Source: an uncultured Sphingobacteriales bacterium (GTDB lineage Bacteria; Bacteroidota; Bacteroidia; Chitinophagales; Chitinophagaceae). Taken from it: a stretch of DNA of 64,000 bases. The translations under genes and the position numbers were made by a program. The notes beneath the pieces were generated by a model. The model was not told the origin of the DNA, did no database searches, and worked only from the letters and a program-made list of their open reading frames with translations. Below are positions 17,644-26,061 of this stretch, piece by piece. Numbering within the stretch: the first letter of the stretch is position 1; each line of letters starts with the position of its first letter. Location of the stretch: contig CALKHN010000089.1 in the NCBI GenBank assembly GCA_937991535.1, positions 28,821-92,820 on the forward strand. Direction: 5' to 3'.

Positions 17644-19020
17644 TTAAAATTTAAAAAAAAATTCAGGTTTAATATTGATCATAATGTAGGCCCAGTTTGC
17701 TCCAGGTCTTGGATTTGAAATATTTTTCACTTCGGGATACGAGAGCAGCGGTGTTGTAAAAAAATGACCATACCCGCCTTCAAGTGTAATGTCTTTACTC
17801 CAGTTGAATACGGCAACCACATCCAGTTCCTGTCCTAAATTGCTATTGCTGCTGCCCGGATGCAACGGGTCTGCTATTTTGCTGTCGCTGAAAAACTGGT
17901 GCATATCCGCGGTTAAAAAACATCTGTCGCCAATCTTCCATTTGCTTTTTAAATAGTAGTCCGTTAGTCCTTCGTTACCAAAGCCGCTTCCTGCATAGAA
18001 ATAATCCATCAGCCCCCAAAACTTATGAGGGGTGCCATATAAAGGATCAAATGCATGGCTCGTGCTTCCGGATGTTCCGCCCGATGTATGGTCCATACCG
18101 GCGCCTATGGCTATCTTTTTGTTAATGGAATATTGGGTGTATACATTCGACATCCACGCATTTAGCTTTTGGCCCCATGCGTTTTTGCCAAATTGATAGT
18201 ACAGACCTGCATTAATATTCAGCATATCAAAAAAGCGGTCAGCAAAATAAGCACCGGTGGTTATTCTTGTCCATGTACCTTTTTTAAATTGTTTTGTATC
18301 TGTATTGTTCACACTATCGGAATTGTATTTGTTAAACTGATCCGCGAAGAATAAAAAGGAAGCGCTGCCGTTCTTAAGTTTTTTGCCCGCATATAAGAAC
18401 TCCATGCTTTTATACATAGCGCCGCCATTGGTTGAAGCGGCATAATTTCCAGGAGGTTCACTATTATAAATGGTGCCACTTGCAGCCTCTTTATTCTGGT
18501 TGAAGGCAAAGCCGCTTTGTAATGTCCATGACTGCTGTTCATATTTCAGCAGGGCCGCATCATGCCGCCTGCCCTGCTGCAACCAGTCTAGGTTGCCAAT
18601 CAGCCGCTGGTCATCGTATGCCAGTTCCTGCCTGCCTATTTTTAGCGATAAAGTATGTTGCCTGGCAGATGAATCCGATAACAATAGTTCGGCCCATGCT
18701 TCATGCAGCATCACGCCGTTGTTTTGTTGCGTGGAGATTTTATTAATAGTTGACACGTCCTGCCCCCATATTCTTACATCGCGCAATGCCAAACCAAATT
18801 TGAGTAGCTGCGTATTGTAGGAAACCTGTAAGCCTGTTCGCTGTGAAATGAAAAAAGCGGGAGAGGTATCTTTGGGTAATGGGGCGCCCTGCCCTGATCT
18901 GAACTCCGCCCTGTTGCGCAGTTGCCACGATATATTGAATTGCGCCTGCAGGCGGGATGAAAAAATTAACTGCAAAAGGATGTATGCTGCTGCATACCAG
19001 GTCTTTTTTTTCATGTACAT
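17644..19020 (-). CDS. Outer-membrane porin, alginate-export (AlgE-like) family
   Basis: The 458-residue protein has a signal peptide (ending RLQAQ) followed by amphipathic beta-strands with the AlgE-type motifs NRAEFRSGQG, QRTGLQVSY and IGRQELAYDDQRLIGNLDW. It ends in aromatic residues (KPEFFFKF), as outer-membrane barrels do. Its place between nirD and the FNT gene suggests that it lets nitrite or nitrate pass the outer membrane, which is an inference. An ATG at 19014 is an alternative start. Confidence 0.82.
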   Translation of the reverse strand: MYMKKKTWYAAAYILLQLIFSSRLQAQFNISWQLRNRAEFRSGQGAPLPKDTSPAFFISQRTGLQVSYNTQLLKFGLALRDVRIWGQDVSTINKISTQQNNGVMLHEAWAELLLSDSSARQHTLSLKIGRQELAYDDQRLIGNLDWLQQGRRHDAALLKYEQQSWTLQSGFAFNQNKEAASGTIYNSEPPGNYAASTNGGAMYKSMEFLYAGKKLKNGSASFLFFADQFNKYNSDSVNNTDTKQFKKGTWTRITTGAYFADRFFDMLNINAGLYYQFGKNAWGQKLNAWMSNVYTQYSINKKIAIGAGMDHTSGGTSGSTSHAFDPLYGTPHKFWGLMDYFYAGSGFGNEGLTDYYLKSKWKIGDRCFLTADMHQFFSDSKIADPLHPGSSNSNLGQELDVVAVFNWSKDITLEGGYGHFFTTPLLSYPEVKNISNPRPGANWAYIMINIKPEFFFKF

Positions 19021-19092
19021 TTGACTGGTTTTAAATGAGTGTTCCTTGTTTATAAACTAAAAGCCTGGAAGGGTGCCACCTTCCGGGCTCAC

Positions 19093-19488
19093 TTATGCAC
19101 AAATGGCTTCGCTGCCATTCTCCTCACCAGCAATTCCTATATATACATATTCATCTACCACCTTAACGGGGTATGTTTTAATACCGCAATCTTCTTCATC
19201 GCTAAGACAACGGCCATCTATAAGCGAAAAGGTTTTTTTATGGAGCGGACAGGCTACTTTGGGTTCACCACACTGTGAACCGATCATGCCGCGACTTATG
19301 GCCATTTGACGGCGATGAGGACAAAGATTCTGGGAAGCATACCACTCTCCGCGACGTGCAAAATGAAACAAAGCGATCTGCTCCTCTTTGTATTTCACGC
19401 ATACCCCCCCGTTTTCCGGAACATCCGTGATCATACAGGCAGGATACCATTGAATATCCTGAACGTCTTGTGTGGTACTGTAATTCAT
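19093..19488 (-). CDS. nirD: Nitrite reductase (NADH) small subunit
   Basis: NirD is the small Rieske-like subunit of assimilatory nitrite reductase. The 131 residues contain CPHRRQ and CPLHKKTF, the two Cys-His pairs expected for a Rieske [2Fe-2S] site. Many NirD proteins lack them, so this one may bind a cluster. It follows nirB with a 109-base gap in the same orientation. Confidence 0.9.
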   Translation of the reverse strand: MNYSTTQDVQDIQWYPACMITDVPENGGVCVKYKEEQIALFHFARRGEWYASQNLCPHRRQMAISRGMIGSQCGEPKVACPLHKKTFSLIDGRCLSDEEDCGIKTYPVKVVDEYVYIGIAGEENGSEAICA

Positions 19489-19597
19489 GTGTTTGATTTT
19501 TAGTTGTTATTTAATTTTCCAAACCAATATTGTTAATTGTTCGCAAGATGATATTCCTTCACCGCTCACTTTACGCATCGCTCATTCTCCGCCGTTC

Positions 19598-22093
19598 TTA
19601 CTTCCAGTCAACTGCCTTTTTCTGCCCCCTCAATTCCTCAAACCGCACATTGGGATCTTTTTCGCCCGGCTGGTTGATAAAGTGATTAAAATGTTTTCGG
19701 AGCGCTGGTGATTCTACCACTTCTTTCCATTCGCACTTATAATGATCAACCAGATTTTGCATCTCAGCTTCCAATTGCGCGCCAATACCCAGGCTGTCGT
19801 TTACGATCACATTTTGCAGGTAGTCTATTCCTCCTTCCATTTTATTGATCCAGGTGGCCGTACGCGTTAAGGGATCGGCTGTTTTAATGTAAAACATCAA
19901 AAAGCGGTCAACATAACGGATGCAGGTTTTTTCGTCAATATCTGATGCGAGCAGCAAGGCATGCTGGGGCTTGGATCCTCCGTTGCCGCCTACAAAAAGG
20001 TTCCAGCCTTTTTCTGTAGCTATAATACCAAAGTCTTTGGATTGCGCTTCGGCACATTCACGCACACATCCCGAAACGGCGGATTTGATTTTATGCGGCG
20101 CTCTTAATCCCCTGTATCTTTCTTCTATACGAATGGCGAAACTTACACTGTCGTGCAAACCAAAGCGGCACCAGGTTGAACCCACGCAACTTTTAACCGT
20201 GCGCAATGCTTTTCCATACGCATGCCCGCTTTCAAAGCCGGCTTCAATCAGTTCTTCCCAAATCAGTGGTAATTCACTTACATGGGCGCCGAACATGTCT
20301 ATGCGTTGGGCTCCCGTTATTTTTGTGTAGAGATTGTATTTTTTTGCTACCCTTCCAATAACGATCAGTTTATCAGGCGTTATTTCACCGCCCGGAATCC
20401 GGGGTACTACAGAATAGGTTCCTCCTTTTTGAATATTGGCTAAGTAGCGGTCGTTGGTATCCTGAATGGTAGCTTGTTTTAGTATAAGCTCGTTCCAGGC
20501 GCTGGCTAAGATGGAGGCTACAACAGGTTTACAAACCTCACATCCTGCGCCATTTCCAAACTTATCCAATGCTTCGTCAAAGGTTTTAATACCATGTACT
20601 TTCACCAGGTCGAATAATTCCTGGCGACGGTAGTCAAAATGTTCACAAATGGCAGGCTTTATTTTTTTACCAAGTTCTTTTAGTGTTTCGCTTATAATGT
20701 CCTTGATCATCGGAATACAGCCGCCGCAGCCGGTTCCGGCCTTTGTAATTTTTTTAACCCCGTCCAGATCATATATTCCCTGGTCTTTCACTGTGCAGCA
20801 TATGGCGCCTTTGGATACGCCTTCGCAGGAACAGATAAGCGCGGCATTTGGTAATGCGGCGATTCCGCCTCCTGCAATTTTTCCGGCGGCGGCGCCCGAT
20901 TTCATAAATAAGTCTTCCGCATTCTGAGGAAGCGCTAGCCCGTTTTGATAGGTTTGTAACAATATATTATATGCCGATGCATCGCCAACGAGAATGCCTC
21001 CCAAAAGATGTTTTCCGTCTGGTGAAACGTTCAGGCGTTTGTATATACCCCAAACCCTGTCTTCAAATACAATGGTCCTGCACTCGTTTTCCATAGCCAG
21101 CGCGTCTCCAAAACTGGCTACATCCACGCCCAGCAATTTTAATTTGGTCGACATATCAAAGCCCCGGAACGCTTTATCGGTACCGGTTAATTGCGAGGCC
21201 ACAATATCTGCCATTTCATAGCCCGGCGCAACAAGTCCATATACCATCCCTTCAAATAAAGCGCATTCCCCGATTGCATAGATATACGGATCGCTTGTTT
21301 GCAGTTTGTGGTTAACAATGACACCTCCCCGCGGCCCAACCCGTAACCCGCAGTCTCTGGCTAACTCATCCCTGGGTTTAATTCCAGCTGAAATCACCAC
21401 CATATCCGATTCCAGTTTGCTGTTGTCCTTAAATTCAAGGGCTTCCACTTTTTCTTTTCCTGAAACAGATGAAGCAGTTTTATTAAGGTGCACATGTATG
21501 CCCATGTGCTCTAATTTGGTTTTAAGAAATTCAGCGCCGCTCTCATCCAATTGACGTGGCATTAACCGGGGAGCAAATTCCACCACATGCGTTTCAAGGT
21601 TTAGATCCTTTAAAGCCTTGGTTGCTTCCAGTCCCAGTAAACCTCCTCCTATCACAACTGCTTTTTTGGCCTTATCGGCATAGGAAGTGATCAATTCCAG
21701 ATCATCGATTGTACGATAAACAAATACGCCATACTTGCTGGTACCCGGTATATCGGGTACAAAAGGAGCGGATCCTGTGGCCAGTACCAGAAAGTCGTAA
21801 GGTAACTTCCGGCCCATAGACGATATTGCTGTTTTATTGTATTTATCTATTTCCACTACAGCATCGTCTAAATACAATTCTATTTTATTGGAGGCATACC
21901 AGTGCCGGTCTACCAGCGATAGGTCTTCAGCAGTTTTACCGGAAAAATATTCGCTTAGATGCACCCTGTTATATGCTCGGTAGGGTTCTTCACCAAAGAC
22001 TGTTATTTGAAACTCAGCTTTCTTGTCCCTGGTCAATAGTTTCTCGCAAAATTTGTGGCCTACCATGCCATTTCCTATTACAATAATTTTCAT
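19598..22093 (-). CDS. nirB: Nitrite reductase (NADH) large subunit
   Basis: NirB reduces nitrite to ammonium in the cytoplasm with NADH. The order of parts in its 831 residues is as follows. First come FAD and NAD binding folds (VIGNGMVGHKFCE; VIGGGLLGLEA). A BFD-type [2Fe-2S] segment follows (CSCEGVSKG..GCGGCIP) and then a second Cys pair (GAGCEVCKP). The last part is the sirohaem/[4Fe-4S] domain with CVGSTWC and GCVREC. All four cluster ligands are present. It is the first gene of the operon, with a 216-base divergent promoter region shared with cobA. Confidence 0.95.
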   Translation of the reverse strand: MKIIVIGNGMVGHKFCEKLLTRDKKAEFQITVFGEEPYRAYNRVHLSEYFSGKTAEDLSLVDRHWYASNKIELYLDDAVVEIDKYNKTAISSMGRKLPYDFLVLATGSAPFVPDIPGTSKYGVFVYRTIDDLELITSYADKAKKAVVIGGGLLGLEATKALKDLNLETHVVEFAPRLMPRQLDESGAEFLKTKLEHMGIHVHLNKTASSVSGKEKVEALEFKDNSKLESDMVVISAGIKPRDELARDCGLRVGPRGGVIVNHKLQTSDPYIYAIGECALFEGMVYGLVAPGYEMADIVASQLTGTDKAFRGFDMSTKLKLLGVDVASFGDALAMENECRTIVFEDRVWGIYKRLNVSPDGKHLLGGILVGDASAYNILLQTYQNGLALPQNAEDLFMKSGAAAGKIAGGGIAALPNAALICSCEGVSKGAICCTVKDQGIYDLDGVKKITKAGTGCGGCIPMIKDIISETLKELGKKIKPAICEHFDYRRQELFDLVKVHGIKTFDEALDKFGNGAGCEVCKPVVASILASAWNELILKQATIQDTNDRYLANIQKGGTYSVVPRIPGGEITPDKLIVIGRVAKKYNLYTKITGAQRIDMFGAHVSELPLIWEELIEAGFESGHAYGKALRTVKSCVGSTWCRFGLHDSVSFAIRIEERYRGLRAPHKIKSAVSGCVRECAEAQSKDFGIIATEKGWNLFVGGNGGSKPQHALLLASDIDEKTCIRYVDRFLMFYIKTADPLTRTATWINKMEGGIDYLQNVIVNDSLGIGAQLEAEMQNLVDHYKCEWKEVVESPALRKHFNHFINQPGEKDPNVRFEELRGQKKAVDWK

Positions 22094-22174
22094 GCAAACT
22101 GATTTTGATCTTGCGTAATAAAAAGGCAGGCAATCGAATGGAGTGGGGGTAAATTTAATATTACAATAAATAAT

Positions 22175-22195
22175 ATTTAATATTTTATATTAAAT
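22175..22195. promoter_or_regulatory. Inverted repeat in the nirB-cobA divergent promoter region
   Basis: ATTTAATAT, three T, ATATTAAAT form perfect nine-base arms. The spacer is very AT-rich, so part of the symmetry may be chance. Its position about 80 bases upstream of nirB fits an operator. Confidence 0.35.
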
Positions 22196-22243
22196 TATAC
22201 CTAAAAATAATGTAAAAATATTATTTATATCATAAATTTAGTG

Positions 22244-22270
22244 ATCAATATTCAATATTTGATATTTTTG
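22244..22270 (+). promoter_or_regulatory. Candidate operator and -7 element upstream of cobA
   Basis: ATCAA and TTGAT flank a ten-base AT core at 22244-22263. TATTTTTG at 22263-22270 matches the Bacteroidota -7 consensus TANNTTTG and would give a leader of about 35 bases. The half-sites resemble Crp/Fnr-type half-sites but in the opposite order to the classical FNR box. The regulator gene lies two genes downstream. No clear -33 TTG was found. Confidence 0.35.
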
Positions 22271-22309
22271 TTTTAAAATATTTATATATTTTAATTTTTA
22301 ATTCAAATA

Positions 22310-23110
22310 ATGAAATCAAAAATACCTCTATTATCGCTGATCGGTGGCGGCCCGGGCGACCCTGAATTGATTACCGTAAAGGCCATCCGTGCAATTGAAT
22401 CGGCCCACGTGATATTATACGATGCGTTAATAAATGTAGCATTACTCTCTTATATGTCGCCGGGAGCTAAGGCAGTATTTGTAGGTAAACGGTTTGGCTG
22501 TCATGCCCTCTCCCAGCAGGAAATCAACCATCTCATTGTGCACTATGCATTATCGTATGGACATGTGGCCAGATTGAAGGGCGGCGACCCTTTTGTTTTT
22601 GGAAGAGCACAGGAAGAAATAAACGCTGCGCGCGGCAATGGTATTTCGGTGCAGGTTATCCCGGGCATTTCAAGTGCAATGGCCGTGCCTGCTGCGCAGG
22701 GCATGCCCTTAACCTGCAGAGGAATGGCCGAAAGTTTTTGGGTTACCACCGGCACTACTTGTTCCGGAGAAATATCTTCCGATATTCGCCTCGCGGCACA
22801 GTCTACCGCTACCATTGTTATATTAATGGCAATGAATAAGCTTGAAACCATCATGGACATTTTTATTGCCAATGGAAAAAGTGAAACACCGGTAGCTGTT
22901 ATTCAAAACGGTACAACGGAAAATGAAAAAATAATAACCGGTACAGTGAAAGACATTTTTTTCAGGGTGCAGTGCGAAGGGTTAAGCAATCCTTCGGTTG
23001 TGGTAGTGGGTGAGGTGGTGAAGTTGCACCGCGACTGGTTGAGGCAATTGAGCCATTCCGGGGCAAACAGTTCAACATCATTGCAGCCTGCTTATATCAC
23101 AAATCAATAG
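22310..23110 (+). CDS. cobA: Uroporphyrinogen-III C-methyltransferase
   Basis: SUMT makes precorrin-2, the precursor of sirohaem, which NirB needs. The 266 residues show the family motifs GGGPGDPELITVKA, YDALI, GKRFGCHA, RLKGGDPFVFGRAQEE and PGISSAMAVPA. It is the stand-alone methyltransferase without the CysG dehydrogenase/chelatase part; no ferrochelatase is in the window. Its divergent position next to nirB supports a role in sirohaem supply. It is followed after 27 bases by the regulator gene. Confidence 0.93.
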   Translation: MKSKIPLLSLIGGGPGDPELITVKAIRAIESAHVILYDALINVALLSYMSPGAKAVFVGKRFGCHALSQQEINHLIVHYALSYGHVARLKGGDPFVFGRAQEEINAARGNGISVQVIPGISSAMAVPAAQGMPLTCRGMAESFWVTTGTTCSGEISSDIRLAAQSTATIVILMAMNKLETIMDIFIANGKSETPVAVIQNGTTENEKIITGTVKDIFFRVQCEGLSNPSVVVVGEVVKLHRDWLRQLSHSGANSSTSLQPAYITNQ

Positions 23111-23137
23111 TAGATCCTAATTTCATTATGTGCAATC

Positions 23138-23836
23138 ATGGGGAAGAAAAATTACAAAACGCAATGTGATCTTAAGAGTTGTTTAATGTGCCGCATGTGT
23201 ATGCCGGAATGGCTGCCTGCCATCGCGGCGCATCGCCGTAATATGCAGTACAAGAAAGGAGAGCAGGTTTTTAAAGAAGGCGACCCCGTAAGCGGGATTT
23301 ATTATGTATACAGGGGTTCCGTAAAAATCCATAAACACTGGGGCGAAGAAAAGGAGTTGATTGTACGGTTTGCGCGGCAAGGTGATATTTTCGGTCACCG
23401 CGGATTTGGAACAGACTCTTTGTATCCGATCTCCGCTACGGCTCTGGAATCACTTGAAGTGTGCTATATTGACCAGGATTTTTTTTACGCCACATTGCGA
23501 ACCAATACGGAGTTGCTGTTTGAACTGATGCTGTTTTATGCACAGGAATTACAGGAATCCGAAAAAAACATGCGCGACCTTGCCCATATGTCGGTAAAAG
23601 GCAGATTGGCCAGTGTTTTGCTGAAGCTGAAAGAAAAATTTGGTGTAAATGAAAAAGGATTTGTTGCCATCAGACTCAGCCGCCAGGATATTGCAGCCTT
23701 TGCCGGTACTACCTATGAAACCGTTTTCCGGCTGATGACAACATTTTCTCAGGAAAACATTGTATCCGTGTCAGGCAAAGATATTAGCATCCTTAATGAT
23801 GAAAAATTAATGCAGTTTGCAAAGGAAAGAAGTTAA
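23138..23836 (+). CDS. Crp/Fnr-family regulator with N-terminal cysteine cluster
   Basis: The 232-residue protein has a cNMP-binding-type beta barrel (about 35-130) and a C-terminal winged helix (LSRQDIAAFAGTTYETVFRLM) that would bind DNA. The N-terminus carries four cysteines at 10, 15, 18 and 21 (C-x4-C-x2-C-x2-C), which resembles an Fe-S binding site as in FNR. It shares a transcript with cobA, so it is likely to regulate the nitrite locus, perhaps in response to oxygen or NO. That signal is an inference. Confidence 0.85.
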   Translation: MGKKNYKTQCDLKSCLMCRMCMPEWLPAIAAHRRNMQYKKGEQVFKEGDPVSGIYYVYRGSVKIHKHWGEEKELIVRFARQGDIFGHRGFGTDSLYPISATALESLEVCYIDQDFFYATLRTNTELLFELMLFYAQELQESEKNMRDLAHMSVKGRLASVLLKLKEKFGVNEKGFVAIRLSRQDIAAFAGTTYETVFRLMTTFSQENIVSVSGKDISILNDEKLMQFAKERS

Positions 23837-24015
23837 CCGTTTTGCAGATGAAACCCCAATAAGTTCAACCATTTTGCAGTTAAACGAACGTTGCATAAAT
23901 TGATTTTTCCGTTTCATTTAACACCTGCTGCACGCCTCGTACCATTATCTTCGCTTTAAAAATGTACAGTACATTATTTCCTGTCCGGCACACAAAGTTG
24001 CAGGCATACTGATAT

Positions 24016-24519
24016 ATGAAAAGAAGAAGAAAGAATACAATACTATTTATTGGGGCGATCATGTTTATCAGCGCCTGTAATCCATCAACGTCAAATGGGG
24101 ATCAATTTTCCGCTTCAGATACAGATACCATTGACGCGAAAGATACAGCTTACGGTCCTTCCGTAAATGATGTGGCCGGCGATACAATACAATTACTGAA
24201 TGATAGCCCTGCATACGCTGATTTACCGCAGGCGGCTGAAAAGCCGGCATCTTCTGCGAGAATACTCAGTGAAGCCGATAAAATATATATTGATCTGATT
24301 ATTCCGGATTATCCTGATGTAATCCTGTTTTATGAAGGCAGCGCTGAAACGCTGAACTATATGCAGCAGGTATACGGGTATCTGAGATCAAAGAATGCCA
24401 GTGTAACGAAAAAAGCCATCACTCAAAAGCATGAAGAAAAAGGAAGGGATAAAAGGTTGTATATAGATGATGTGGGGGAGAACTGGTATGAAGTGTTTGT
24501 TTTTGATGAATGGAAATAG
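24016..24519 (+). CDS. Small lipoprotein of unknown function
   Basis: The 167-residue protein starts with a basic stretch and a hydrophobic segment ending at a lipobox (FISAC). A low-complexity Asp/Ser/Thr region (about 25-75) follows, and then a short folded part with conserved-looking aromatic residues (DVILFYEGSAETLNYMQQVY..LYIDDVGENWYEVFVFDEW). I do not recognise a family. It stands alone between the regulator gene and the sugar cluster. Confidence 0.7.
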   Translation: MKRRRKNTILFIGAIMFISACNPSTSNGDQFSASDTDTIDAKDTAYGPSVNDVAGDTIQLLNDSPAYADLPQAAEKPASSARILSEADKIYIDLIIPDYPDVILFYEGSAETLNYMQQVYGYLRSKNASVTKKAITQKHEEKGRDKRLYIDDVGENWYEVFVFDEWK

Positions 24520-24558
24520 ATAATGAACCCGCCAGTCTTTTCGCTCAGGTTGATTAAA

Positions 24559-24585
24559 AAAGCTGCTGGAAAAAAGCCAGCAGCT
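24559..24585 (-). terminator. Intrinsic terminator of the sugar-modification operon
   Basis: On the minus strand AAGCTGCTGG, a seven-base loop and CCAGCAGCTT form a perfect ten-pair stem followed by a T run. It lies about 50 bases past the stop of the Gfo/Idh gene. The plus strand lacks a T run, so it acts mainly on the minus strand. Confidence 0.8.
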
Positions 24586-24603
24586 TAACGAATTCTGTAT
24601 TTA

Positions 24604-24635
24604 CTTACCACTCACTACTCACTACTCACCACTCA
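24604..24635 (-). repeat. Heptad array beginning in the stop codon of the Gfo/Idh gene
   Basis: Read on the minus strand the stop TGA is followed in phase by TGGTGAG, TAGTGAG, TAGTGAG and TGGTAAG. The stop codon itself forms part of a TGAG word of the array. Confidence 0.8.
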
Positions 24636-25796
24636 CTTCTCCTTCCACTCTACCCCGGTATCTTTCCAGCTTTTTGAATTGGCCGAATCAATTACCGCTT
24701 CGCAAACTTTTTGGGTTTCATATGCATCCTGGAATGTGGGGTGACAAGGTTGCCCTGTTTCGAGTGATTTAAGAAAATCTGCTACCTGGTGAATGAAGCT
24801 GTGCTCATAACCAATGCCTAAGCCGGGTACCCACCATTTGTCCATATAGGGCTGATCACCATCGGTAACGTGTATGGAACGCCAGCCACGAACAATGGAT
24901 TCATCCCTGTGATCAAAGTATTCCAGGCGATTGAGGTCGTGGAGGTCCCAGCGGATGGAGGCGTGCTCACCATTGATCTCAAAAGTATACAAGGCTTTAT
25001 GGCCACGGGCATAGCGGGTAGATTCAAACAAGCCTAAAGATCCGTTATCAAAGTGACAATGAAATATACAGGCGTCATCAATACCTACTTTCTGCACTTT
25101 ACCCGTGACCTGGTGCATGCGCTCTTTGATAAAGGTTTCTGTAACGGCCGATACATCTTTAATGCCCCCGTTGAGCCACATGGCTGTATCAATACAATGT
25201 GCCAGCAGGTCGCCGGTAACGCCCGATCCGGCTGCTTCTGCATCCAAACGCCAGGCAGCGGTTCCGCCCTGGGGAACGTCGGCGCTGATGGTCCAGTCCT
25301 GCAAGAAGTTAGCGCGGTAATGAAATATCTTCCCGAGTTTGCCTGAATCCACAATTTGTTTTGCCAGGCTAACCGCAGGTAAGCGGCGATAATTATACCA
25401 TACCGTATTGTTTACACCTGCTTTTGTTACGGCATCAACCATTCCTTTTGATTCGGCGAGTGATCTTGCAAGCGGCTTTTCGCATAAGATCATCTTGCCT
25501 GCCTTTGCTGCAGCAATAGCAATTTCGGCGTGCATATCGTTGGGCGTGCAAATATCCACCGCATCAATATCCTCGCGGGCGATCAATGCTTTCCAGTCTG
25601 TTTCAATGGATTCATATCCCCATTGGTCGGCAAAGGCCTGTACTTTTTCTTTGTTCCTGGAGCAAACCGCTTTCAGTACAGGAGTATACTGCAGTTCCGG
25701 GAAAAAATTATCAATGCGGTTGTACCCGTTAGAGTGGGTGCGGCCCATGAAACCCGTGCCGATCAGCCCTATGCGCAATTGTTTTTTATTCTTCAT
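24633..25796 (-). CDS. Gfo/Idh/MocA-family NAD(P)-dependent sugar oxidoreductase
   Basis: The 387-residue cytoplasmic protein has an N-terminal Rossmann fold (RIGLIGTGFMGRTHSNGY). It also has the family motif CEKPLA, which carries the catalytic-site lysine, and a C-terminal alpha/beta domain (GVTGDLLAHCIDTAMWL) with the usual HxxD residues. It most likely oxidises a sugar, sugar acid or glycoside; the exact substrate is unknown. It is the last gene of a four-gene operon with an isomerase, a cupin isomerase and DUF4432. Confidence 0.88.
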   Translation of the reverse strand: MKNKKQLRIGLIGTGFMGRTHSNGYNRIDNFFPELQYTPVLKAVCSRNKEKVQAFADQWGYESIETDWKALIAREDIDAVDICTPNDMHAEIAIAAAKAGKMILCEKPLARSLAESKGMVDAVTKAGVNNTVWYNYRRLPAVSLAKQIVDSGKLGKIFHYRANFLQDWTISADVPQGGTAAWRLDAEAAGSGVTGDLLAHCIDTAMWLNGGIKDVSAVTETFIKERMHQVTGKVQKVGIDDACIFHCHFDNGSLGLFESTRYARGHKALYTFEINGEHASIRWDLHDLNRLEYFDHRDESIVRGWRSIHVTDGDQPYMDKWWVPGLGIGYEHSFIHQVADFLKSLETGQPCHPTFQDAYETQKVCEAVIDSANSKSWKDTGVEWKEK

Positions 25797-25850
25797 CTTT
25801 TACTGATTGTATGTTGACGTGAAATATAAATCTCTTCCTCTGTCGTTTTT

Positions 25851-26061
25851 GTAAGATTGTAAGATTGTAAGACCGTAAGACCGTAAGAATGTAAGTCCGT
25901 AAGACCGTGAGACCGTAAGAATGTAAGACGTAAAGATACTCGCCATCCCTCTTACTCTCCTGCTATCTTACCCTCTTACTCTCTTACCCTCTTGCTCTCT
26001 TACTCTCTTACCCTCTTACCCTCTTACCCTCTTGCTCTCTTACTCTCTTACCATCTTGCTC
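25851..26061. repeat. Large inverted octamer array between the Gfo/Idh and TIM-barrel genes
   Basis: Bases 25851-25935 hold about ten units of the form GTAAGANN on the plus strand. Bases 25948-26061 hold about fourteen units of the inverse form (GRGTAAGA when read on the minus strand). About 12 bases separate the two blocks. The second block begins directly after the TGA stop of the TIM-barrel gene. Each unit can pair in six of its eight positions with a unit of the other block, so the transcript could form a very long interrupted hairpin. There is no gene in this spacer. Confidence 0.85.

Noticed and set aside
23880..24062. Minus-strand 60-codon hydrophobic frame before the small lipoprotein gene
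   Set aside because: It overlaps the lipoprotein start and the hydrophobic character comes from A/T-rich promoter DNA.
25851..26061. Possible CRISPR array
   Set aside because: The repeats are eight bases long with no unique spacers of 25-45 bases, and no cas genes are present.
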